DNA of 50,732 nucleotides from Nitrosomonas sp. (lineage in GTDB: Bacteria > Pseudomonadota > Gammaproteobacteria > Burkholderiales > Nitrosomonadaceae). The stretch is from positions 1-50,732 of the forward strand of contig SSFV01000001.1 of assembly GCA_008015565.1 (NCBI GenBank), written 5' to 3'. Made by a program: the position numbers and the translations under genes. The notes under the pieces were generated by a model that saw nothing but the letters and a program-made list of their open reading frames with translations, was not told where the DNA came from and made no database searches. This document shows, in pieces, positions 17,691 through 27,659 of this stretch; the first letter of the stretch is position 1; each line of letters starts with the position of its first letter.

Positions 17691-19763
17691 ATGAACACTT
17701 TGATTAATAAATTAGGCTGGATATTGTTTTCTCTTCTAGGCGCATCCGCCTTCGCCGTCATCGCCCTCAATCGCGGCGAATCGATCGGTGCGATCTGGAT
17801 CGTGATTGCGGCGGTGTGCGTGTATTTGATTGCATTCCGTTTTTATAGCCTGTTCATAGCGAACCGGGTGCTGAAACTGGATGCAACGCGCATGACACCG
17901 GCGTATAAGCACAACGATGGTCTGGATCATGTGCCGACTAATAGATATGTGTTGTTCGGCCATCACTTTGCAGCCATTGCGGGAGCGGGGCCGTTGGTGG
18001 GGCCGATTCTGGCGGCGCAAATGGGTTATTTACCCAGTATGCTGTGGTTATTGGCTGGCGTGGTTTTTGCCGGTGCGGTGCAGGATTTCATTGTGTTGTT
18101 CATTTCCACGCGGCGCAATGGCCGCTCGCTCGGCGATTTGATCAAATCTGAACTTGGGCAATTGCCCGGTATGATTGCGATGTTCGGTACTTTCTTTATC
18201 ATGCTGATCCTGTTGGCGGTGCTGTCATTAATCGTCGTTAAAGCACTGGCGGAATCTCCGTGGGGAACGTTCACGGTGGCGGCCACCATCCCAATCGCAC
18301 TGTTTATGGGGGTTTATGCGCGCTATTTCCGCCCTTGCGCAATAGGTGAAATATCGTTGATCGGCTTTGTTTTATTGATGCTGTCCATTGTCGCCGGACA
18401 GTATATTCAGGAAGATCCCATGTGGGGAGCAGTATTTACCTTAACCGGTGAGCAGTTGACCTGGTTGCTGATTGGCTATGGCTTTATTGCCGCGGTATTG
18501 CCGGTGTGGTTGTTGCTGGCGCCACGCGATTATTTGTCGACATTCTTGAAAATCGGCACAATCGTCGGATTGGCAATCGGCGTCATCATTATTTCCCCTG
18601 AACTGAAAATGCCCGCGCTGACACAATTTATCGATGGCTCGGGTCCGGTCTGGTCGGGCGATCTGTTTCCTTTTTTGTTTGTTACCGTTGCATGTGGCGC
18701 GATTTCCGGATTCCATTCGTTGATTGCCTCGGGCACCACGCCAAAAATGATTCAAACTGAGTCCGATGCGCGTTTTATCGGATATGGCGCCATGCTGATG
18801 GAATCATTTGTCGCAATTATGGCGTTGGTTGCGGCAGCGGCATTGGAACCGGGAATTTATTTCGCCATGAACAGCCCCGCGGCTATCATCGGCACCACGG
18901 CAGAATCGGCTGCACAAACCATTGCGCAATGGGGATTTTATGTCACGCCGGAAATGATCACGCAAACCGCACAGAATGTCGGCGAACATAGCATCGTATC
19001 GCGCACCGGCGGCGCACCGACGCTGGCGGTTGGCATGGCGCAAATTCTGTCGGAGGTTATCGGCGGGACGGCCATGATGGCTTTTTGGTACCATTTTGCC
19101 ATTTTGTTTGAAGCGTTGTTCATTTTGACCGCAGTCGATGCGGGAACGCGTGCGGGACGTTTCATGTTGCAGGATTTGCTCGGTTCGTTTATTCCTGCAA
19201 TGAAACGCACCGATTCCCTGACTGCCAGCCTGGTTGCCACCGGACTTTGTGTTGCCGGTTGGGGTTATTTTTTGTACCAAGGCGTGGTAGATCCGTTGGG
19301 AGGCATTAATACGCTGTGGCCGTTATTCGGCATCGCCAATCAAATGCTGGCGGGCATTGCGCTGATTCTCGCCACCTGTGTGCTGTTTAGAATGAAACAA
19401 GATCGCTTTGCCTGGGTTACCGCCATACCGGTGGTATGGGTGAGCGTTTGTACGCTGACCGCCGCTTGGCAAAAGATTTTTCATGACAATCCGCGCATCG
19501 GTTTTTTGGCACACGCGGAACAATATCAGGAAGCGGTTGCGCAAGGCATCGTACTGGCGCCTGCCAAGTCAATTGAGCAAATGCAGCAAGTCATTTTTAA
19601 CGACTATGTCAATACATCGCTAGCTGCCTTGTTCATGATGGTGCTGATCAGCATGCTGTTTTTCGGTATCCGGACCGTGTTGCAAGCACGAAGCATTCAT
19701 CACCCGACTGTCCAAGAAGCGCCTTTTGAATTGCTACCCGCTTATGCGGCAATCGATAAATAA
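17691..19763 (+). CDS. cstA: carbon starvation protein CstA (pyruvate/peptide transporter family)
   Basis: I chose the ATG at 17691, which follows a clear GGAGAG ribosome site and gives 690 residues (MNTLINKLGWILFS). An in-frame start at 17655 lacks a site. About 16-18 membrane helices are visible, with CstA landmarks such as HFAAIAGAGPLVGPILAAQ, the FISTRRNGRSLGDLIK loop, FHSLIASGTTPKMI and DAGTRAGRFMLQDLLG. Characterised homologues (CstA, BtsT) import pyruvate or peptides. The small partner YbdD follows 17 nt downstream. In E. coli cstA responds to carbon starvation; no CRP-like site is evident here. Confidence 0.95.
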   Translation: MNTLINKLGWILFSLLGASAFAVIALNRGESIGAIWIVIAAVCVYLIAFRFYSLFIANRVLKLDATRMTPAYKHNDGLDHVPTNRYVLFGHHFAAIAGAGPLVGPILAAQMGYLPSMLWLLAGVVFAGAVQDFIVLFISTRRNGRSLGDLIKSELGQLPGMIAMFGTFFIMLILLAVLSLIVVKALAESPWGTFTVAATIPIALFMGVYARYFRPCAIGEISLIGFVLLMLSIVAGQYIQEDPMWGAVFTLTGEQLTWLLIGYGFIAAVLPVWLLLAPRDYLSTFLKIGTIVGLAIGVIIISPELKMPALTQFIDGSGPVWSGDLFPFLFVTVACGAISGFHSLIASGTTPKMIQTESDARFIGYGAMLMESFVAIMALVAAAALEPGIYFAMNSPAAIIGTTAESAAQTIAQWGFYVTPEMITQTAQNVGEHSIVSRTGGAPTLAVGMAQILSEVIGGTAMMAFWYHFAILFEALFILTAVDAGTRAGRFMLQDLLGSFIPAMKRTDSLTASLVATGLCVAGWGYFLYQGVVDPLGGINTLWPLFGIANQMLAGIALILATCVLFRMKQDRFAWVTAIPVVWVSVCTLTAAWQKIFHDNPRIGFLAHAEQYQEAVAQGIVLAPAKSIEQMQQVIFNDYVNTSLAALFMMVLISMLFFGIRTVLQARSIHHPTVQEAPFELLPAYAAIDK

Positions 19764-19780
19764 TTTTGGAGAAAAAACAA

Positions 19781-19981
19781 ATGATCAAGACTATTACTCA
19801 AACTATTCAATATATTGCACAAAGCATGCGATTGATGGTCGGCGTTCCGGACTATGGCACGTATGTTGAGCACATGCGGGCCGCGCACCCGGATCGATCC
19901 ATCATGTCTTATGAAGAATTTTTCCGCGAACGCCAGGAAGCGCGTTATGGCGGAAAAGGCCGAATGAGCCGTTGTTGTTAA
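19781..19981 (+). CDS. ybdD: YbdD/YjiX family small protein, CstA partner
   Basis: A 66-residue protein starting at the ATG at 19781 after a TTTTGGAGAA ribosome site. A TTG at 19766 is possible but lies upstream of the site. The family landmarks are VGVPDYGTYVEHM, the HPD motif and the MSYEEFFRERQEARYGG block. YbdD-type proteins are nearly always encoded directly after cstA/btsT and are needed for transport by some members. The tail MSRCC is typical. Confidence 0.93.
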   Translation: MIKTITQTIQYIAQSMRLMVGVPDYGTYVEHMRAAHPDRSIMSYEEFFRERQEARYGGKGRMSRCC

Positions 19982-19995
19982 TGGGATTACTGGCG

Positions 19996-20550
19996 CTAGT
20001 CAAGAAAATAACCTTGTGTCAGTATCCAAGCTTTCCATGCGGATAGGCACAAAAGTGTAAAGAAGGCTGCCAGTAAATCGTCGAACATCACGCCAAATCC
20101 TCCTTTGAGCCGGTCGTCAAAATATCGAATCGGTTGGGGTTTGGCGATATCGAAAAAGCGGAACAAAATAAACGCAGCCAACTGCCATGCCCAATTAACC
20201 GGTGTAAAGTATAGAACCAGCAAAAATGCCACCGTTTCATCCCACACCATACTGCCGTGATCCGGCGCACCGAGCGCTTTGCCGCTCAGCCCGCATGCCC
20301 AAATACCGGCAATGAACATGATATCGAGCAGCAATAAAAAATACAGCGGACTGAGATAATAATTAATAACCCAAAATAACGGAAAAGCCGCAAGCGTTCC
20401 CATGGTGCCAGGCGCCACGGGAATCAATCCGATACCGCCGGAAAATGAGATGAAATAAGCGGGGTGACTGTAAACCAGGCTTAAGCCGGGTTTAAAAGGA
20501 ACCGGCGAGTTGCCATGCAAATCATCAGCCTCGGGTGCTGAAGTGTTCAT
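19996..20550 (-). CDS. pgpA: phosphatidylglycerophosphatase A
   Basis: The ATG at 20550 follows a GGAGAACTCAGG ribosome site and gives 184 residues. A longer reading from 20589 is unlikely. The family motif for metal/phosphate binding (SGGIGLIPVAPGTMGTLAA, about 36-54) is present, along with the conserved VWDETVAF segment and a C-terminal FRFFDIAKPQPIRYFDDRLKGGFGVMFDD block. The last gives Mg-dependent dephosphorylation of PGP to phosphatidylglycerol. Four membrane helices. The start lies 26 nt inside the 3' end of thiL, so it is coupled to the rib/nusB/thiL operon. Confidence 0.93.
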   Translation of the reverse strand: MNTSAPEADDLHGNSPVPFKPGLSLVYSHPAYFISFSGGIGLIPVAPGTMGTLAAFPLFWVINYYLSPLYFLLLLDIMFIAGIWACGLSGKALGAPDHGSMVWDETVAFLLVLYFTPVNWAWQLAAFILFRFFDIAKPQPIRYFDDRLKGGFGVMFDDLLAAFFTLLCLSAWKAWILTQGYFLD

Positions 20551-21499
20551 ATCCTGAGTTCTCCAATGTAATGATTTTTCCCTGACCATCCTTCACAATT
20601 ACGCCATCACCAAAACAAACTTCACCGATCCGGGTGAGGTGAATATCCAGTTTTTCAGCAAGGCCGGCAATTTTATTGCGGTTGTTTGGAGATGCCGTGA
20701 AACATAATTCATAATCATCTCCACCCGCCAGCAGGCATTCGAGTGCAAGTGGCATGGATAGATATTTTTTTAATATCGCAGAGCATGGAATCTTATCCAT
20801 TGCAATACAGGCTGCTTTTTCCGAAGCGGTCAGAATATGGCCTAAGTCAGCGAGTAAACCATCTGAAATATCGATTGCGCTATGCGCTAACCCAATCAAA
20901 CGTTGTCCCAGCTCAACGCGCGCTGTGGGCATTAACAGTGATTGCAAGCATTGCGAAATCTCATCTGCTGCAAGAGATATGTTCTTTAACTCGTGATTGA
21001 GCGCTAAAGCCGCATCGCCTAAGCGGCCGGAAATCCAGATATCATCGCCCAATTGCGCGCCGCTGCGCCGTAATGCCTTGCCGGTAGTTACTTCTCCGAT
21101 AATTTGAACACAAATGTTAAGCGGTCCGGCTGTAGTATCGCCGCCAACCAATGTAACCTGATACTGATCGGCGAGCTTAAAAAAGCCTGCGCTGAATTCA
21201 CTCAACCATGTATTTTTACTTGCCAATTCATCGGGCAGCGTCAATGCTAGTAACACCCAGCGAGGAGTGGCTCCCATGGCGGCCATGTCGGAAAGATTGA
21301 CTGCAAGAGATTTATAACCGAGTCTGTAGGGATCGGTATCCGGGAAAAAATGTTTGCCAGAAACTAAAGTGTCGGTGGAGACGGCTAATTCGCTATTGAC
21401 AGCAGTTGCGATCAGCGCGGCATCATCGCCGATTCCAAGCACAGTATTGCGCGCAGGCCGTTTGAAGTAACGGTTAATGATATCGAACTCAGAATTCAC
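20525..21499 (-). CDS. thiL: thiamine-monophosphate kinase
   Basis: A 324-residue AIR-synthase/PurM-fold kinase. Landmarks are FDIINRYF, GIGDDAAL (about residues 22-29), STDTLVSGKHF, KSLAVNLSDMAAMGA, LVGGDTTAGP, AIDISDGLLADLGHI and LAGGDDYELCFT. It phosphorylates thiamine monophosphate to the diphosphate cofactor. The gene follows nusB by 19 nt, the common nusB-thiL-pgpA order in proteobacteria. Complete. Confidence 0.96.
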   Translation of the reverse strand: MNSEFDIINRYFKRPARNTVLGIGDDAALIATAVNSELAVSTDTLVSGKHFFPDTDPYRLGYKSLAVNLSDMAAMGATPRWVLLALTLPDELASKNTWLSEFSAGFFKLADQYQVTLVGGDTTAGPLNICVQIIGEVTTGKALRRSGAQLGDDIWISGRLGDAALALNHELKNISLAADEISQCLQSLLMPTARVELGQRLIGLAHSAIDISDGLLADLGHILTASEKAACIAMDKIPCSAILKKYLSMPLALECLLAGGDDYELCFTASPNNRNKIAGLAEKLDIHLTRIGEVCFGDGVIVKDGQGKIITLENSGYEHFSTRG

Positions 21500-21518
21500 G
21501 CGGAAAAGTTAAATGAAA

Positions 21519-22010
21519 TTAATTGCCCGGCTTCTGCGCTTCTATTTCGGCAGAACGTATTTGTGCGGCAATTTTGTCCAAGACGCCGTTTACATATTTG
21601 TAGCCGTCGCTACCGCCATAAGATCTGGCTAATTCGATGGCTTCGTTGATAATTGCCCGATAGGGAATTTCCGCGTGGTAGGCTAATTCATAAGTACTTA
21701 ATAATAAAATAGCCATTTCAACCGGACTCAGTTCATTAAGCGGGCGGTCCAAGCTGGGTTGAATATGTTTCTCGAGTTCTTCAACATGCTCCAATACGCC
21801 ATGCAAGACTTGAGAAAAATGTTTAGCATCGGCATGCTTAAATCCATCCGACTCACGTATCTGTTTCTCAATAAAGTCTGCAGTACCGCCAGCAACTTTC
21901 CATTGATAAATGCCTTGCAATAAAAATTCACGAGCAAAGCGCCGCCGGCTTTTGGGCTTATTGGTTTTTTTATTGGTGTTGGCTTCGGTTTTTGCGAGTG
22001 CGCTCATCAT
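21519..22010 (-). CDS. nusB: transcription antitermination factor NusB
   Basis: A 163-residue all-helical protein. A Lys-rich head (residues 1-25) leads into [21 protein letters not shown], followed by the conserved [33 protein letters not shown] and [11 protein letters not shown] segments. NusB with NusE (S10) binds boxA RNA in rRNA antitermination. The ATG overlaps the ribH stop (ATGA, 22007-22010). The C-terminal tail after the fold is a little longer than in E. coli. Confidence 0.96.
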   Translation of the reverse strand: MMSALAKTEANTNKKTNKPKSRRRFAREFLLQGIYQWKVAGGTADFIEKQIRESDGFKHADAKHFSQVLHGVLEHVEELEKHIQPSLDRPLNELSPVEMAILLLSTYELAYHAEIPYRAIINEAIELARSYGGSDGYKYVNGVLDKIAAQIRSAEIEAQKPGN

Positions 22011-22489
22011 AACTCGATTTCATCAATTTTAATTTGTAAGTTGGCCATTTCCACCGCTGCCCGGGCAGCTTCAATCCCTTTTTGACTCATGCGGGCAATG
22101 GCTTGATCATCGTTGTCAGTCGTCAAGATGCCATTTGCAATCGGCGTTTCCATATCGATTTGTACCGTCATCAAGCCGCGTGCCGACTCGTTCGCAACCA
22201 CTTCAAAATGATAGGTGTCGCCGCGGATTACCGCACCCAGAGCAATGAGTGCATCGAATTGATCGGCTAATGCCATTCGGCTTAGAGTCATTGGAATTTC
22301 TAAAGCGCCGGGTACGGTTATAAGTAGAATATTGGAATCTTGCACCCCTAATTTTCCGAGTTCGGCGGTACATGCACCGAGCAATCCTTCTCCGATATCG
22401 ATATTGAATCGGCTCATGACAATACCGATGCGCAGATCAGTGCCATCCAGATTGGGTTCAAATTCGAGTATATTGTCATAGTAGGGCAT
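22007..22489 (-). CDS. ribH: 6,7-dimethyl-8-ribityllumazine synthase
   Basis: A 160-residue lumazine synthase. The readable motifs are [16 protein letters not shown] (binds the pyrimidine substrate), [27 protein letters not shown] with the catalytic His, and [17 protein letters not shown]. It condenses 5-amino-6-ribitylaminouracil with 3,4-dihydroxybutanone phosphate, the product of the upstream ribB domain. It lies 64 nt after that gene. Confidence 0.96.
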   Translation of the reverse strand: MPYYDNILEFEPNLDGTDLRIGIVMSRFNIDIGEGLLGACTAELGKLGVQDSNILLITVPGALEIPMTLSRMALADQFDALIALGAVIRGDTYHFEVVANESARGLMTVQIDMETPIANGILTTDNDDQAIARMSQKGIEAARAAVEMANLQIKIDEIEL

Positions 22490-22553
22490 TGTTGACTCCT
22501 GTTAATTTAATAATTGAAATAGACCTGCTCATTGTATTAACGGAAGTTAAATT

Positions 22554-23654
22554 TTAGCGTGAATGAGTGTCTACGTAACGGGCTACTTCCAAACCAAACC
22601 CGGTTACGCTTGGCATTTTTCTGGGCGTGGCCATCAAACACATTTTTCCTACGTGAAGGTCTTTTAGAATTTGCGCGCCAATGCCATGATGACGCAAATC
22701 CGCTTTGATTGGATTAGGAAAGTGAGACTCTTTGGATTCAATGCGTTCAATTAATTTAAATGCGCTTTCTTTGCGATGTAATAAAACAATTACACCTTTT
22801 CCCGCGTCTGCAATCAGTTTCATGGCTTCGTGGATATTCCAGGAATGACTGCCGTCTTGAATGTCCAGCAAGTCGATAACGGATAATGGCTCATGGACAC
22901 GAACCAATGTTTCGCTCGCCGGGTCGATGTCGCCTTTTACGAGAGCTAAATGGATGGTATTGGCTATCTCGTCACGATACGCTACCAATAGAAATTCACC
23001 GTATAATGTTTTAATTGGGCGTTGTGCTACACGTGTTATCAAACTTTCCGTTTGATTCCGGTATTGAATGAGATCCGCTATGGTGCCGATTTTGAGCTGG
23101 TGTTTGCGGGCAAAGTCCATTAAGTCTGGCAATCGTGCCATGCTACCGTCTTCTTTTAGAATCTCACAAATTACTGAGGCTGGTGTTAAACCGGCTAGTC
23201 TGGCTAAATCGCATCCTGCTTCGGTGTGTCCGGCGCGCACTAACACGCCTCCTTTTTGTGCCATCAATGGGAAAATATGGCCTGGCTGCACAAGGTCTTG
23301 CGGTTTAGCGTCTGCTTTGACGGCAACTTGAATGGTACGTGCGCGATCCGCTGCGGAGATTCCAGTAGTAACGCCGCTGGCTGCTTCAATCGATAATGTG
23401 AAATTGGTACCTAAAGGGGCGCGATTGGCGGATACCATGAGCGGTAGATCCAATTGATGACACCTTTCTTCGGTCAAGGTTAGGCAGATTAGGCCACGGC
23501 CATACGTTGCCATGAAATTGATTGCTTCTGCAGTCACAAAATCGGCCGCTAAAATCAGATCGCCTTCATTTTCGCGATCTTCTTCATCGACAAGAATAAC
23601 CATTTTGCCATGCTTAAGTTCGGCAATAATGTTTTCAATGGCACTGATTTTCAT
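22554..23654 (-). CDS. ribB: 3,4-dihydroxy-2-butanone-4-phosphate synthase with degenerate GTP cyclohydrolase II domain (RibBX type)
   Basis: A 366-residue two-domain protein. Residues 1-200 are an intact DHBP synthase: [11 protein letters not shown] (23-33), the substrate loop around [18 protein letters not shown], and the GSMARLPDL segment. Residues 205-366 align with GTP cyclohydrolase II but lack its zinc cysteines. The stretch that should read VRVHSEC...CDCG is [20 protein letters not shown], and the EGRGIGL motif is gone. So only the RibB reaction is expected, and GTP cyclohydrolase II must be encoded elsewhere. Such degenerate fusions are known in other proteobacteria. It overlaps ribE by 20 nt. 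Confidence 0.92.
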   Translation of the reverse strand: MKISAIENIIAELKHGKMVILVDEEDRENEGDLILAADFVTAEAINFMATYGRGLICLTLTEERCHQLDLPLMVSANRAPLGTNFTLSIEAASGVTTGISAADRARTIQVAVKADAKPQDLVQPGHIFPLMAQKGGVLVRAGHTEAGCDLARLAGLTPASVICEILKEDGSMARLPDLMDFARKHQLKIGTIADLIQYRNQTESLITRVAQRPIKTLYGEFLLVAYRDEIANTIHLALVKGDIDPASETLVRVHEPLSVIDLLDIQDGSHSWNIHEAMKLIADAGKGVIVLLHRKESAFKLIERIESKESHFPNPIKADLRHHGIGAQILKDLHVGKMCLMATPRKMPSVTGFGLEVARYVDTHSR

Positions 23655-24273
23655 GACTATTATCTTTTAGATATTGAATATTCAACAATCTTGCCACATA
23701 ACGTGCCAGCATGTCGGTTTCCAAATTTACGCGCATACCTGGTGAAAGTTTATGCAAAGTCGTGTTTGCCAAAGTGTGAGGAATTAAATTGATAGAAAAC
23801 CGGTCACCCTCGATTGCATTAATTGTTAAACTGACACCATTGACAGCAATGGAGCCCTTGCAAGCGAGGTAGGGCAACACCGGCTGCGGTGCCTGGATGG
23901 TTAATTGAAAACATTCACCAGCGGGTTCGAATTTAACTACAGTTCCGGTTGCATCGACATGCCCGCTTACCAGATGGCCACCTAACCGGTCCGACAGGCG
24001 CATGGCTTTCTCAAGATTGACGGCAGCACCGGCGTGATCCAATCCATACGTACAGTTCAACGTTTCTTGTGAAACATCCACAATGAAATGACTGGCGTGC
24101 AACGCCGTAACAGTCAGGCAAATACCGTTGATCGCAATACTATCACCGATTTTGACATCGCCGAAATCTAAGCTGCCAGCTTTGATGCTCAGATGCATAC
24201 CATGCATGGTACTGTTTTCTATAGGTTTGATCTGATATATTTCACCGATTGCTTCTATGATTCCAGTAAACAC
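23635..24273 (-). CDS. ribE: riboflavin synthase (alpha subunit)
   Basis: A 212-residue tandem lumazine-binding protein. It starts [12 protein letters not shown], the invariant riboflavin synthase N-terminus, and has two barrels (about 1-95 and 96-200) with [13 protein letters not shown] and the matching [14 protein letters not shown]. The conserved VSQETLNCT and [11 protein letters not shown] segments are present. It converts two lumazines to riboflavin. It is the first gene of ribE-ribB-ribH-nusB-thiL-pgpA. I looked for an FMN riboswitch in 24274-24508 and found none of its conserved blocks. The C-terminus runs past the fold because of the overlap with ribB. Confidence 0.96.
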   Translation of the reverse strand: MFTGIIEAIGEIYQIKPIENSTMHGMHLSIKAGSLDFGDVKIGDSIAINGICLTVTALHASHFIVDVSQETLNCTYGLDHAGAAVNLEKAMRLSDRLGGHLVSGHVDATGTVVKFEPAGECFQLTIQAPQPVLPYLACKGSIAVNGVSLTINAIEGDRFSINLIPHTLANTTLHKLSPGMRVNLETDMLARYVARLLNIQYLKDNSHENQCH

Positions 24274-24508
24274 AGCAAATTTCCTAATCTTATTGAATAC
24301 GTTGGATCATAGTGGAGGTATTATTACCCGGAATTAACAATGTATGACTTCGCTGATCCATTCTGTGTACACGATATCGTATCCTCATGAGTATATCCTG
24401 ATTGCAAGCCAGTCAGATGTGTTTCCGAGTATCGATTGTTTCGATAGTATAGCTGTTAACAGTTAGCTCGTGCTCATATGAACGATATAATGATAGTGTT
24501 TCAATATG

Positions 24509-27409
24509 CTAAATCGCTATGATTACCCTCGCGGCATCAAGGCGCAAATTGCTTGCTTTCAATGCGCTGGTTAAATGTTGCAGTTGCTGTTCAAAGTACT
24601 GAATTTCTTCGTCGCGCACGTTCGGGTTAATTTTATGCAACGATTTCAGGCGTTCGATTTCGGGTGCCAAAGTTTGCTGGATGCGCGCTTCAGCCTGGGT
24701 GATGAGTTGCGGGGCTTGCGCGCTGGCTTGTTGTTCACTGACGGTTAACAGCTCGCGGATCACGTCCTCTTTCATTTGGATTACTTGCTTGGCGATGCCG
24801 GTCGCAACCGATTGTAAGCACTGATTGATCGATTCATGATCGAGGTACGGATAATCGCTGTTGCCTTGCTCGTCAAGCAAAATGCGAATCACCGCGGGCG
24901 GCAGGTAGCGGTTGCTTTGCTGCACATTGTGTCCAGTCTTTTCCAATACGTACAGGCTTTCCAGTAATAAAGTGCCCGGTTCAACCCTTTTGTGTTTCAT
25001 TGCAACGACCACCGCATTGCCGTTTTCTTGGCTCAGAATCCGTTCCATTGCATGCGTGACCATCGGGTGTTCCCACGTAAGGAAGTGCATATCCTCGTTA
25101 CTCAGCGCCACGCCGCGCGAGTAGGTGATGACCGAGCCTTCATCGTCCAACCCGGGAAACGGCATGCTCATGTGTTCGCTCGGTTCGATCAAGAAGCTGC
25201 CGGTGCGGTGTTCTTCGATGTGCACGCCGCAGCAGTCGAATACCGTGTCCATATATTGCGGTAAAGCGGGATCGTCATCCTGCGCTTGTGCTTGCTGGTA
25301 AAGCTGTTCGGCAATGGCAGGACGGAAAGAATTGTATTCCAGTAACTTATCGCGTCCGCGATCTAATGCATCGTTAAGGATTTGGTTGGCGGATTGCGTA
25401 GTGCTGATCAAGTCTGCGAGCACATTGATATCAGTCTGACGTTGGTGCAGCGCAGTGACAAGCGTGTCTTCCACTTGTACAAAGACGGTTTGACCGGCCG
25501 GACAGGTTTTTTCGAATGCATTTAAGCCTTCGTGATACCAATGAAACATCACCGCCAGCGCGCTGTTTTCCAGATAAGGCACATGAACTTGGATGGTTTC
25601 GGTCTGGCCGATGCGATCGAGGCGTCCGATGCGTTGTTCGAGCAGATCAGGATTGAGCGGTAGATCGAATAGCGCCAGATGATGCGCAAACTGGAAATTG
25701 CGGCCTTCGCTGCCGATTTCCGAGCACACCAGCACTTGGCCGCCGGTTTCGCGGTCGGCAAAGAATGCCGCGGCGCGGTCGCGTTCGACCAGGCTCATGC
25801 TCTCGTGAAATACCGGAATGAATTGCCCGGTTTTTTCTTTTAGTGCTTGCGCCAAATCGCGTGCGGTTTGGGCGTTAGCGGCGATGACCAGCACTTTTTC
25901 CGGTTTCACCCGCTTAAGCGTGGCGATCAGCCAATTCACGCGCGGATCGATTTCGGTCCAGTAAGGCTGCTCAGGTTCGGCTCTGACCTGGTAGAGCAGT
26001 TCAGGACATAGCAATAATTGCGGCTTGGATAATTGTGTGGTTTCAAACGTTTCTAAGCATTGCTGATATTCCTTCGGTAATATCTGCGGAGCCGGGTTGA
26101 GCTTGCGTTCAGGAAATCCTTTTACCGCTGCACGCGTGTTGCGAAACAAAATGCGTCCAGTACCGTGCCGATCCAGCAATAAATCAGCCAGCATTTTCCT
26201 TGCTTGCCGGTTTTGTTGTTCATTGGCTTGCTTATCTTGTAATTGTGCCAGCAATGCTTGGGATTGAGCGGCATTGGTGGTTGACTGGATAGTTTGTTTA
26301 ACTGCATTGCTCAAATCCTGGTTTTCGAGCAATGCTTCCACTGCTTTCGCAATGGGTTCATATGATTGTTCCTCGGCTATAAACGCCGCAAAGCTGTTGA
26401 AGCGATGCGGATCCAACAGGCGTAAACGGGCAAAATGGCTGGCTTTACCTAATTGCTCCGGAGTGGCTGTCAATAACAATACGCCCTTAGTACAACCTGC
26501 CAGTTGTTCGATCATGACATACTCCGGACTGGCTGCTTGTTCGGACCAGTGCAAATGATGCGCTTCATCGACCACGAGCAAATCCCAGTTGCCCTGCAGC
26601 GCAGCTTTGAATCGTTTGGGATATTGATGTAGAAAATTCAGGCTGCACAACACCAGTTGTTCGCTATGAAATGGATTTTCCCATTCTTTGCTTTCTTCAA
26701 GCGACAAGCAGCGTTCTTCATCAAAGATACTGAATTTCAGGTTGAAGCGTCGCAACATTTCAACTAGCCACTGGTGGATCAAGGTTTCTGGAACCACAAT
26801 CAGTACGCGCCCGGCGCGCTCCGTCAATAATTGTTGATGCAGGATGAGTCCCGCTTCAATCGTTTTTCCCAAACCGACTTCGTCGGCTAACAGAACTCGC
26901 GGTGCATAACGCCGTGCGACTTCATGGGCAATATAGAGTTGATGCGGTATTAGGCTGGTACGTGTGCCAACCAGTCCAAACAGCGGGGCGCTAACCAAGC
27001 GATTGCGTATTTGCAGTGTTTTATAGCGGATTCTGAACCACTTGTCTTGGTCGAATTGACCGGCAAACAAACGTTCCGTTGGACGATTTAACTGTAAGTA
27101 ATGTGCTAACTGTTCTTCAGCAAGTTCAAGTTTTTCTCCGCTTTCGTTTATCCCTGAATAAACGATTAAAGCATTACGTTCATGGACTCCGGTGACTTTT
27201 AACGTAATATCGTCATGACTGATGATGACATCGCCTGCTTTGAAAATTACACGTGTCAGAGGTGCCGAATGTTTGGCGTACGAGCGAGTTTCTCCCGCTG
27301 CGTTGAAAGCAATAGTAACAATTCTGTGCTCAACGGTTTGAACCGTACCCAGCCCCAATTGTAAATCGACATCGCAAATCCAACGTTGCCCTGGCTTAAA
27401 ATCATGCAT
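24509..27409 (-). CDS. rapA: RNA polymerase-associated Swi2/Snf2 ATPase RapA
   Basis: A 966-residue protein, the full length of the family. It has N-terminal Tudor-like domains (about 1-110), then helicase motifs I LADEVGLGKTIEAGL (about 174-188), II DEAHHLHW, III LLTATPEQLG, and in the C-terminal RecA domain VCSEIGSEGRNFQFAHHLALFDLPLNP and QRIGRLDRIGQ. The RapA-specific C-terminal region follows. RapA recycles stalled or post-termination RNA polymerase. It is monocistronic by its setting: 235 nt separate it from ribE, and a hairpin lies upstream. Confidence 0.96.
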   Translation of the reverse strand: MHDFKPGQRWICDVDLQLGLGTVQTVEHRIVTIAFNAAGETRSYAKHSAPLTRVIFKAGDVIISHDDITLKVTGVHERNALIVYSGINESGEKLELAEEQLAHYLQLNRPTERLFAGQFDQDKWFRIRYKTLQIRNRLVSAPLFGLVGTRTSLIPHQLYIAHEVARRYAPRVLLADEVGLGKTIEAGLILHQQLLTERAGRVLIVVPETLIHQWLVEMLRRFNLKFSIFDEERCLSLEESKEWENPFHSEQLVLCSLNFLHQYPKRFKAALQGNWDLLVVDEAHHLHWSEQAASPEYVMIEQLAGCTKGVLLLTATPEQLGKASHFARLRLLDPHRFNSFAAFIAEEQSYEPIAKAVEALLENQDLSNAVKQTIQSTTNAAQSQALLAQLQDKQANEQQNRQARKMLADLLLDRHGTGRILFRNTRAAVKGFPERKLNPAPQILPKEYQQCLETFETTQLSKPQLLLCPELLYQVRAEPEQPYWTEIDPRVNWLIATLKRVKPEKVLVIAANAQTARDLAQALKEKTGQFIPVFHESMSLVERDRAAAFFADRETGGQVLVCSEIGSEGRNFQFAHHLALFDLPLNPDLLEQRIGRLDRIGQTETIQVHVPYLENSALAVMFHWYHEGLNAFEKTCPAGQTVFVQVEDTLVTALHQRQTDINVLADLISTTQSANQILNDALDRGRDKLLEYNSFRPAIAEQLYQQAQAQDDDPALPQYMDTVFDCCGVHIEEHRTGSFLIEPSEHMSMPFPGLDDEGSVITYSRGVALSNEDMHFLTWEHPMVTHAMERILSQENGNAVVVAMKHKRVEPGTLLLESLYVLEKTGHNVQQSNRYLPPAVIRILLDEQGNSDYPYLDHESINQCLQSVATGIAKQVIQMKEDVIRELLTVSEQQASAQAPQLITQAEARIQQTLAPEIERLKSLHKINPNVRDEEIQYFEQQLQHLTSALKASNLRLDAARVIIAI

Positions 27410-27570
27410 GAATTACTTTCTGATTAATGAGAAGGAGCAGTATGGTAATGGAAAGTCAGGAGAAATATTACTATTTGTTCTACTCGTTGAAATTATATGA
27501 TGAAAAACAACGGTGAGAAGTCGATTTGATAGTTGCTTAACAATGGATTAGGGTGGTTATATAGAAAATT

Positions 27571-27609
27571 AGCCGGTTAATCATCTTCTTAGAGATCCAT
27601 TAACCGGCT
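27571..27609 (-). terminator. intrinsic terminator downstream of the 27.7-kb outer-membrane protein gene
   Basis: AGCCGGTTAAT (27571-27581) and ATTAACCGGCT (27599-27609) form an 11-bp perfect stem with a 17-nt loop, 50 nt beyond the stop codon at 27660. On the minus strand it is followed by AATTTTCTAT, a short T-rich tract. Position and shape fit a factor-independent terminator. Confidence 0.75.
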
Positions 27610-27659
27610 TAGAACAATCGCATGTGTACTTTTGTTAGTACAGTATGCATATTATTTTG

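Noticed and set aside
18804-19280. 158-codon minus-strand frame inside cstA
   Set aside because: Arg/Gln/His-rich product typical of the complement of membrane-protein codons; the plus strand is an obvious CstA.
24274-24508. Possible FMN riboswitch upstream of ribE
   Set aside because: I looked for the conserved RFN blocks and found none; the region has only short AT-rich sequence.
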